From: Anaerolineae bacterium
Lineage (GTDB): Bacteria; Chloroflexota; Anaerolineae; B4-G1; SLSP01
Direction of reading: 5' to 3'
Length of the DNA: 47,222 nucleotides
NCBI GenBank assembly: GCA_026645815.1
Contig: JAPKMR010000027.1
Location: 1-47,222, forward strand
The position numbers and the translations under genes were made by a program. Shown piece after piece: positions 41,881 to 47,222 of this stretch (position 1 is the first letter of the stretch; each line of letters begins with the position of its first letter). The notes under the pieces are model-generated. The model did not search any database. It saw only the letters and a program-made list of their open reading frames with translations, and was not told the DNA's origin.

Positions 41881-41919
41881 GGGGTTTTGCAGCGGCGCTG
41901 CATGCCGCTGCAAAACCCC
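41881..41919 (-). repeat. 16-bp palindrome between binding-protein and permease genes
   Basis: GGGGTTTTGCAGCGGC (41881-41896) pairs perfectly with 41904-41919 around GCTGCAT. In the transcript it falls between the binding-protein stop and the permease start. It has no T-tract. Hairpins in this place often protect the upstream mRNA so that binding protein exceeds permease. Confidence 0.75.
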
Positions 41920-41972
41920 CCTTCTTCATTTGTTCAGGTCACTGGTTGAGAGACTTTCTCTCTGCCTGGGTC

Positions 41973-43358
41973 CTATTGTTGTTCGGCGACGGCTTGATCC
42001 ATGCGCTCCTGAATCTTTTGGATGGCTTCATCCAGGGTCAACTCTCCCACGATGGCCTGACTCAGACGATCGCGGATTTCAGGGTTGAGAACGAAGGTGA
42101 GTGGATGGTACTGTAGCGCATAGGCTTCGGGCATGAGCTTGGGAATCTGGCTTACGAAGACATTGAGGGCCTCTTTGTTGCTGACAAAGTCTACGCCCTT
42201 CGAGGTCAAGCCCAGATGCCCGGGGATGAAGAGCGACTTGGCGGAGAACTCGCCGAGCACATCCTCTTGCGTCAGGTATTCCACTAACCGGGTGACCTCG
42301 GCGGGATGCTTCGTGCCATTGAAGGTGACCAACAGTGCGCCGCCGGGGATACCCGTGCAACCACAATCGCCGCAGGGGTTGGGAATGACTTCCCAATCGA
42401 AGGTGTCGCCAATGAGGTTGGCGAATTGCCCCACCTGCCAGCTGCCCGACATATAGAGCACCAGCTGCCCATTGACGAAGAATTCATTGGCTGCCGCATA
42501 ACCGCCGCCGCTACCCGCCCATACTTCCAGCGGGGTGATGCCATCCTCGTGCCAACCGATAATCATTTCTGCGGTGCTGCGGAAACCGGGGGTGTCAATC
42601 TCGAAGCCGTCTTCGGTGATGTAGGTGGCGCAACGGCTGAGTGAGGGACCCCAGAAGCGGTGCCCGGTTCGGTCAATCGCCACGGCATAGGGTGTGCCCG
42701 TTGCGGTAGCGACCTGCTTTGCCGCTTCCAACCAGGTCTCCCAGGTTACTTGATCAGAGGTGTCGCTGGGTACGGGGACTCCTGCTTGCTCGAAGAGCGT
42801 GCGGTTGATGAACGGTCCGGTCACCGTGAACTGTGTCGGATAACCGTGCAGTCCATCTGTATTACCGGGACCCCGCATCGAACCCAGGACTGCCTCGGGC
42901 CAATTCGCCGCCCAGCCATCAGGATCAGTCATATAGGGTCGCATATCCAGGTAGAATGGCTTGAAGCGATTGACGTCGGTGACGCGCGCCAGGTCTGGAC
43001 CGGTGCCGGCTTCAACCTGACCCTGAAGGATGGTGTGCAGGTCGGCGTAGGCCACTGTGTCCATCACAACGCGGATATCGGGGTTGTCTGCTTCGAAGCG
43101 GTCGAGAAGCTCGCGCATGACATCCCCCTCGACGCCGTCGTTGTACCACATCATCCGTAATTCCACAACTTCCGCTGGTGGCGCCTGGGTCGGGGCTTCA
43201 GTCGGCGCCTCAGTCGGTGCCTCAGTGGGGGCTTCAGTTGGCGCCTCGGTAGGGGCTTGGGTGGGCGCCTGTGTGGGAACGGGTGTTTCTGTTGGGCCAC
43301 ATGCGGTCAAGATCATGCTCAAGATGAGCAACAGGGCCAAACTCATTCGCAGTTTCAT
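41973..43358 (-). CDS. Sugar ABC substrate-binding lipoprotein of the ROK operon
   Basis: The product has 461 residues. The signal peptide has lipobox LTAC (Cys near 19), then an extended spacer of eleven PTxAP-type units (PTQAP/PTEAP), then a solute-binding family 1 fold with LRMMWYNDGVEGDVMRELLD and a cysteine-rich CGDCGC near residue 330. AAAGGAG precedes the ATG; an earlier in-frame start at 43388 is less likely. The ligand is unknown. If the operon handles sulfoquinovose glycosides, this would be their receptor, as CUT1-type SmoF is in other bacteria. Confidence 0.92.
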   Translation of the reverse strand: MKLRMSLALLLILSMILTACGPTETPVPTQAPTQAPTEAPTEAPTEAPTEAPTEAPTQAPPAEVVELRMMWYNDGVEGDVMRELLDRFEADNPDIRVVMDTVAYADLHTILQGQVEAGTGPDLARVTDVNRFKPFYLDMRPYMTDPDGWAANWPEAVLGSMRGPGNTDGLHGYPTQFTVTGPFINRTLFEQAGVPVPSDTSDQVTWETWLEAAKQVATATGTPYAVAIDRTGHRFWGPSLSRCATYITEDGFEIDTPGFRSTAEMIIGWHEDGITPLEVWAGSGGGYAAANEFFVNGQLVLYMSGSWQVGQFANLIGDTFDWEVIPNPCGDCGCTGIPGGALLVTFNGTKHPAEVTRLVEYLTQEDVLGEFSAKSLFIPGHLGLTSKGVDFVSNKEALNVFVSQIPKLMPEAYALQYHPLTFVLNPEIRDRLSQAIVGELTLDEAIQKIQERMDQAVAEQQ

Positions 43359-43474
43359 GGATCTCACTCCTTTTGCTGAATTAATCACGATACACGCTGG
43401 CTACATTTCGGTTTTCAGGTTCTATGTTTGTGATTGTTGTTTATTCCCCCTTTCCGCATTGAGCTATTGAATGT

Positions 43475-44833
43475 CTATGACTTTCCCAGGTATAACACCG
43501 GGAGTGCCAGCATTTCCGCCAGCTTCAATAACGGCGCCAGGTGATCGCCGTAGGTGAGGCAGATGTGATGGTCCAATCCCTCGTGCATGATGGTATCCAG
43601 AACGGCTTGCGCGGGTTCATCGAAGCGTAGCACGCCGGAGGTCCCGGAGAAGCTGCGCGGCGCGCGGAGCATCTCGCCACTGCCCACAATCAACCTGAGG
43701 TCGTTGTTGGGTCCCGCATCCGTGAGCCTTGCCAGCGTCACCCGCCCCGGTTTGAGAGGGAATTCCATGAGCAGTGGCAATTTGCGATTGGAATGGACGG
43801 TCCCCCGCGGGCGTACCACCGGATCAGCCATGGCTAACGGCGCCAGACCACAATGCCACAGCACCGCCGTGTCCGCTTTCATGTCAAAGCTGACCATATC
43901 CGTGCCGAAGGCAGGTTCGCCGCTGAGCCACTGAAGCAGCAGTTGCGTGATATTGCCGTTGATATCTGCTTCGCAGCTGCACGGGATTTGTTCATCGCTC
44001 AACATGGACATCGCCCCGCAGGCGGCGCAGCCGAGTTCTGTGAAGAATTGGGGCCAACAGCGCACTGCCAGTCCGTCGAGCTGCAATTGTGCGGCGAGTT
44101 CGCGCAGGGTGAGATAGGTGGCGAGCGTCCCCCGCAACGCTTCCTGGTTGAGCGTTTCGAGAGCATCGAGGCGTTGTCCCAGGGTTGTCAACGTAGCGTC
44201 CACAGCGGCAGGCGCCGTTGCGCGCACGCGTGCGAAAACCTCCTCCAGGGTCAACTGCACAATCTCCACGCCCAGGCGTGCCTCCAGGATGGGCGCATCC
44301 AGGGCGCACGGCTCAAAGCCTTCAGGATTGTCGCCTACTCGTCCAATGCGCGCTCCCCGCAGCAGGCGCCTGAGCCTCCCCGCTTGCGCCAGGTTGCGAA
44401 CTTTCTCCATGGCGCTCGCGTCATCCGGCATGGCATAGATATACTCATAGCTTGTCCCACGTCGCTTGAGCGCGAACGCTCCCAGGTTGATGCCGCACAA
44501 CGAGTTGAGCCGCAAGCGCTCCCCGGTGAGTGGTTCCGGCACCGCCCAAAGGAGCAACGGCGTATCTACCCTCGCAGCTAAATGCGCCAACATCGTGCTA
44601 TCGGCGAAGGTTGCCTGGAACGCCAGCAGCAGGTCCAGGGGGGATTCCGCCAGCTGTTGTGCCGCGCTTTCTGTCTCTTCCAGGTTGGTCACCAGTGTTC
44701 CCGGTCCCGTGAGCACAAACCCTGCTGCTTCCAGGCACGCGCGCGCCTGTTCCGTCACCTTCTGTGCCAGTTCCATATCGAATGTTGTACGGGCAAGCGC
44801 TACAAAGCCTATTGTCAATGTCTGAGATGTCAT
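43475..44833 (-). CDS. L-fucose/L-arabinose isomerase-like protein
   Basis: The product has 452 residues and resembles COG2407 (FucI-like) proteins. N-terminal Rossmann-like parts contain FVALARTTFDMELAQKVTEQA and LLLAFQATFADSTM. Metal-ligand-type residues lie in SCEADINGNITQLLLQWL near residue 290, where FucI/AraA families use Glu, Asp and His. A C-terminal barrel carries HEGLDHHICLTYGDH. Such enzymes interconvert aldoses and ketoses with a divalent metal. Sulfoquinovose isomerases of the transaldolase-type sulfoglycolysis pathway belong to this broad group as I recall. AGGAGT precedes the start. It is the first catabolic gene after the regulator. Confidence 0.75.
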   Translation of the reverse strand: MTSQTLTIGFVALARTTFDMELAQKVTEQARACLEAAGFVLTGPGTLVTNLEETESAAQQLAESPLDLLLAFQATFADSTMLAHLAARVDTPLLLWAVPEPLTGERLRLNSLCGINLGAFALKRRGTSYEYIYAMPDDASAMEKVRNLAQAGRLRRLLRGARIGRVGDNPEGFEPCALDAPILEARLGVEIVQLTLEEVFARVRATAPAAVDATLTTLGQRLDALETLNQEALRGTLATYLTLRELAAQLQLDGLAVRCWPQFFTELGCAACGAMSMLSDEQIPCSCEADINGNITQLLLQWLSGEPAFGTDMVSFDMKADTAVLWHCGLAPLAMADPVVRPRGTVHSNRKLPLLMEFPLKPGRVTLARLTDAGPNNDLRLIVGSGEMLRAPRSFSGTSGVLRFDEPAQAVLDTIMHEGLDHHICLTYGDHLAPLLKLAEMLALPVLYLGKS

Positions 44834-44901
44834 CGCTTACTCCTGGAAGCCCGAGTTTTGCATCAAAATTCTAAGAGGTTCGTGGAACCTTGTTCCTTTA
44901 C

Positions 44902-46140
44902 TTATGCTTTCTGATAGAAGAAGGTATTGAGCGCCAGCGAAGCCGCGCCAATGACGCCTACTTCGTGCCCAAACTGCGTGATTTCCAGCCGCACTCTTTC
45001 GCCTAGACCTCCAAAAGCGCGACTGCGCATCGTAGTTTCGGCTGCAGGTACCAACCAATGTTCGCCCTGGACGAAAAGCCCCCCCAAAACGATCAAATCG
45101 GGATTGAGGACATTGACGAGATTGGCAAGTGCCAGCCCCATATAGTGTGCGCGCTCCTCGAGCATGGTGCGTGTTGCTGTATCACCTTGCTGAGCGGCAG
45201 AGAAAACGCGATCAATCAACGGCCCTTCCTTTTCGCGCAAGGTGGTTGCCAACAGCCCGTGAGGAGCTTGCGCTGCCAATTCCTGCGCCCGACGTACGAT
45301 GACCGGTTCCGACATCAAGGTTTCCAGGCAACCGACGTTGCCACAGCGGCAAGCCTCACCGCCATGTGCCATCAGGGTGGTGTGCCCGATTTCTCCCGCG
45401 CCGGCGACGCTGCCGTGATAGAGCTGCCCGTTTACTACAAACCCAGCTCCCACACCAATTCGAGCGTAGACAAAGGCCAAGGCTTGTGCTTTCTTGTCCC
45501 GTTTCCCGAACATGGATTCAGCCAGCGCCATGGCGCGTACATTGTTGTCCACACATACTGGCAGGTCCAGCGCTTTAGAAACCCAATCGCGTAAGGGTAT
45601 CTCGCGCCATCCCAGGTTGGGTGCGAGCAGATTGATGCCGCGCTCCAGGTCAACCAGCCCTGAGGCGCCCACCCCTACCCCCACAATGGCCTCGCATGGG
45701 ATTCCGCTCCGCACGATGGCCTCTTGAACCAGCGGGAAGGTCTGTGCCAGCACATCCTCCGCCCGCCGTTCAAGGGGGTGTTCGAGACTCAAGGTGATGA
45801 GTGGATGGGCAAGCAGGTCCACCACAGCCACCCGCACGCTGCCCACGCCGATGTGGATGCCGATGGCATAGCGCGCACTCGAGACCAGCTGCAGTGCCGT
45901 TCGGGGGCGCCCGACACTGGGGCTATGGGACGAACCTTCAGTCCCGATTTCTTCCACGACGCGCTCTGCCAGTAATTGGGCGACCAGATTGGTAATGGTG
46001 GTGCCGGAAAGTCCCGTGAGTCGTGCCAGTCTCACACGTGAGATGGTTTGTTGTTGGAGTAACGCCAATAGCACCGCGCGACGGTTGTGCGATTTGATAT
46101 CGCTGCCGCTGCTACCGGTGAATTCGAGTTGTTTGATCAT
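44902..46140 (-). CDS. ROK family transcriptional regulator
   Basis: The product has 412 residues. The N-terminal winged helix (about 15-65, NRRAVLLALLQQQTISRVRL then LTGLSGTTITNLV) precedes the ROK sugar-kinase fold. That fold has GIHIGVGSVRVAVVDL, VCVDNNVRAMALAE, the sugar-binding EIGH and the zinc motif CRCGNVGCLE. This is the NagC/XylR layout: sugar binding releases the protein from DNA. A GTG at 46149 is an alternative start, but its spacing to AAAGG is too short. It is the first gene of the operon and is preceded by a consensus promoter with an inverted repeat, so it probably represses itself and the nine genes after it. Confidence 0.92.
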   Translation of the reverse strand: MIKQLEFTGSSGSDIKSHNRRAVLLALLQQQTISRVRLARLTGLSGTTITNLVAQLLAERVVEEIGTEGSSHSPSVGRPRTALQLVSSARYAIGIHIGVGSVRVAVVDLLAHPLITLSLEHPLERRAEDVLAQTFPLVQEAIVRSGIPCEAIVGVGVGASGLVDLERGINLLAPNLGWREIPLRDWVSKALDLPVCVDNNVRAMALAESMFGKRDKKAQALAFVYARIGVGAGFVVNGQLYHGSVAGAGEIGHTTLMAHGGEACRCGNVGCLETLMSEPVIVRRAQELAAQAPHGLLATTLREKEGPLIDRVFSAAQQGDTATRTMLEERAHYMGLALANLVNVLNPDLIVLGGLFVQGEHWLVPAAETTMRSRAFGGLGERVRLEITQFGHEVGVIGAASLALNTFFYQKA

Positions 46141-46214
46141 GGCTAGCACTTGCCTTTGAGTTGCTGTGAGAGGTATCTGTCGTGCAAAAAATAAGGGCGT
46201 CCTATATTCCTACC

Positions 46215-46252
46215 ATGGTAATTAATTTATAAAGAGGACAAATTAATACCAT
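46215..46252 (-). promoter_or_regulatory. Predicted ROK operator
   Basis: ATGGTAATTAATTT (46215-46228) and AAATTAATACCAT (46240-46252) form an inverted repeat with an 11-bp spacer and one unpaired base. The TTAATTT/AAATTAA halves resemble NagC-type AT-rich sites. The operator covers the predicted transcription start near 46249. Confidence 0.65.
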
Positions 46253-46255
46253 TTC

Positions 46256-46284
46256 ATTATATACGACCTTTTTTGCGGTGTCAA
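46256..46284 (-). promoter_or_regulatory. Perfect consensus promoter of the ROK operon
   Basis: On the minus strand TTGACA (46279-46284), exactly 17 bp, and TATAAT (46256-46261): both boxes and the spacing are ideal. The leader to the ROK start is about 100 nt. A promoter this strong usually needs repression, in line with the operator next to it. Confidence 0.88.
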
Positions 46285-46425
46285 TGAGCAAATCGCGGCG
46301 AAAAATCACCCATGAGAAATGCTTCGGGAACTTTTCGACACGTTGCAAGGTCATAACAGTGAGGGTGTGAGGTAAGTGTCCGATGTGGTGCGAGTGAGGT
46401 TTTGAAGTTGTTCAGGAGGCGAGCG

Positions 46426-46860
46426 ATGAATAACCGTAAGGCAGTTTTGGGGGTTTTGTTCGTATTGATGTTGTTGGTCAGCGCGTGCGGGTCGCAGAAA
46501 ACTCAACCTGCCGAACCGGGGATGCCCAATCCCGCTTCGGTGCATTGTGAGGAGAATGGCGGCAAGGTGGAGATTCGCACCGGTGAGGGTGGCGGGCAGG
46601 TTGGTATCTGTGTCTTCGAGGATGGCAGCGAATGTGATGAATGGGCTTTCTATCATGGCGAGTGTCAGCCTGGTGAACAGAATGCGTCCGCTGCCGGAAT
46701 GGCAAATCCCGCCTCGGTCTACTGCGAGGAACACGAAGGCACGGTGGAGATTCGCACCGGCGCTGATGGCGGGCAGGTCGGCATTTGTGTCTTTGAGGAT
46801 GGCAGCGAATGCGAGGAGTGGTCCTTCTATCGCGGCGAGTGTCAACCCGGAGGGGAATAG
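46426..46860 (+). CDS. Small lipoprotein with two DUF333 repeats
   Basis: The product has 144 residues. Signal peptide with lipobox VSAC, then two near-identical modules (about 28-85 and 90-144). Each contains NPASVxCEE, VEIRTG, GGQVGICVFEDGSECxEW and GEC. This is the DUF333 (putative hemolysin) domain, of unknown function, with conserved cysteines that probably form disulfides. The start at 46426 follows AGGAGG. It is divergent from the ROK operon and ends against a family C element. Confidence 0.88.
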   Translation: MNNRKAVLGVLFVLMLLVSACGSQKTQPAEPGMPNPASVHCEENGGKVEIRTGEGGGQVGICVFEDGSECDEWAFYHGECQPGEQNASAAGMANPASVYCEEHEGTVEIRTGADGGQVGICVFEDGSECEEWSFYRGECQPGGE

Positions 46861-46861
46861 G

Positions 46862-47088
46862 CGAAAAATAAGACCGTCATCTTATGAACGGCCTTCGTCA
46901 GTGAGCACCTCTCTGCGCCGCCGTGCTCGGCGCTTCTTTCTGCAAGCGTGATTTTCGTGGATGGGGCTTCGCCCGTCCACGAAAATCACAAAAACCTTCC
47001 TCTGCGCCTCTTCGGCGCGTCAAAGTATCTAAACGCATGGTCTCACCAATCTGATCTCTGAACTTCCCAATAATTTGTCCTATACCCC
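46862..47088 (+). repeat. Family C element, copy 4
   Basis: This copy lacks the left terminal repeat, starting at the AATAAGACCGTCATCTT block directly after the lipoprotein stop codon. It keeps the central stem (about 46949-46990) and a good right end TTGTCCTATACCCC. Confidence 0.8.
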
Positions 47089-47096
47089 GCGCAAAC

Positions 47097-47222
47097 GGGT
47101 ATACGACAGGAAATTGGGAAAAACAAGATTGACATCTTGCAAATAGCCCTTGTCAGCGCTCAAACATCTGCGTCGCCGTACTCGGCGCTTCTTTCTGCCG
47201 GTGTGATTTTCGTGAACGGGGC
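47097..47222 (+). repeat. Family C element, copy 5, cut by the window end
   Basis: It begins GGGTATACGACAGG eight bases after copy 4 ends, in the same orientation, and runs through GTGATTTTCGTGAACGGGG, the left arm of the central stem. The rest lies outside the window. Confidence 0.8.

Noticed and set aside
43160..43310. Short direct repeats that might suggest a CRISPR or minisatellite array
   Set aside because: They are codons for the PTEAP/PTQAP spacer of a lipoprotein, in frame and without CRISPR-like spacers.
44902..46140. ROK protein as the missing sugar kinase of the operon
   Set aside because: It has an N-terminal winged-helix domain and regulator-like layout; most such proteins are repressors. 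Residual kinase activity cannot be excluded.
46900..47222. Family C arms read as small basic proteins with a shared RRFFLQA ending
   Set aside because: The similarity comes from the repeated DNA itself; frames are open in several copies by chance, with no start signals.
1..47222. Prophage, integrase, replication origin or rRNA
   Set aside because: No phage structural genes, integrase, dnaA boxes in clusters or rRNA-like sequence were seen.

Overview
The window looks like a chromosomal segment of a Chloroflexota bacterium, probably Anaerolineae-like. This is inferred from moderately high GC, monoderm-style lipoproteins with Thr/Pro/Glu-rich linkers, carbohydrate ABC transporters without their own ATPase, RicT, Tex, PlsY and DegV homologues, a tungsten aldehyde:ferredoxin oxidoreductase and a glmS ribozyme. 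No rRNA, phage or CRISPR signal was seen.
Layout. 1-6.4 kb: RicT-like protein, a large GT39-type membrane glycosyltransferase, a GT2 glycosyltransferase overlapping an ABC-2 export permease, then two alanine tRNAs behind a strong promoter. 6.4-9.9 kb: a fused peptide-type (DppB-DppC) permease coupled to a VOC protein, and a small unknown protein. 10-21.4 kb: housekeeping and unknown genes (DegV, PlsY, Tex, two methyltransferases with C-terminal zinc ribbons, membrane proteins, a CDF transporter, a PDZ/radical-SAM DUF512 protein). 21.5-25.6 kb: a CUT1 sugar ABC transporter with unusually enlarged permeases. 25.6-27.9 kb: glmS behind a recognisable glmS ribozyme. 28.6-31.1 kb: tungstate transporter tupB-tupC-tupA. 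31.1-32.4 kb: tatA-tatB-tatC. 32.5-46.3 kb: ten genes, all on the minus strand and closely spaced, headed by a ROK regulator with a perfect -35/-10 promoter and an inverted-repeat operator at +1. The operon encodes a fucose-isomerase-like protein, a CUT1 transporter, an aldehyde dehydrogenase, a tungsten AOR, an FSA-type transaldolase, a UxaA-family lyase and a Gfo/Idh oxidoreductase. 46.4-46.9 kb: a small lipoprotein with two DUF333 repeats.
How the genes fit together. The ROK operon has the parts for sugar import, aldose-ketose isomerisation, aldol cleavage and aldehyde oxidation, but no sugar kinase. That fits a non-phosphorylative route such as transaldolase-type sulfosugar catabolism, or a deoxysugar route. 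The tungstate transporter 5 kb away would supply the AOR cofactor.
Intergenic DNA is unusually rich in short mobile-like elements. Family A is about 175 bp, with terminal inverted repeats and one clean 5-bp duplication. Family B is about 180 bp, with ends beginning GTAA and 8-bp duplications, so it resembles a non-autonomous IS66-type element, and its central palindrome varies between copies. Family C is about 250 bp, with GGGGTATA ends and a conserved central hairpin, and appears at both window edges. Functions are inferred from reading the sequence; no database search was run.
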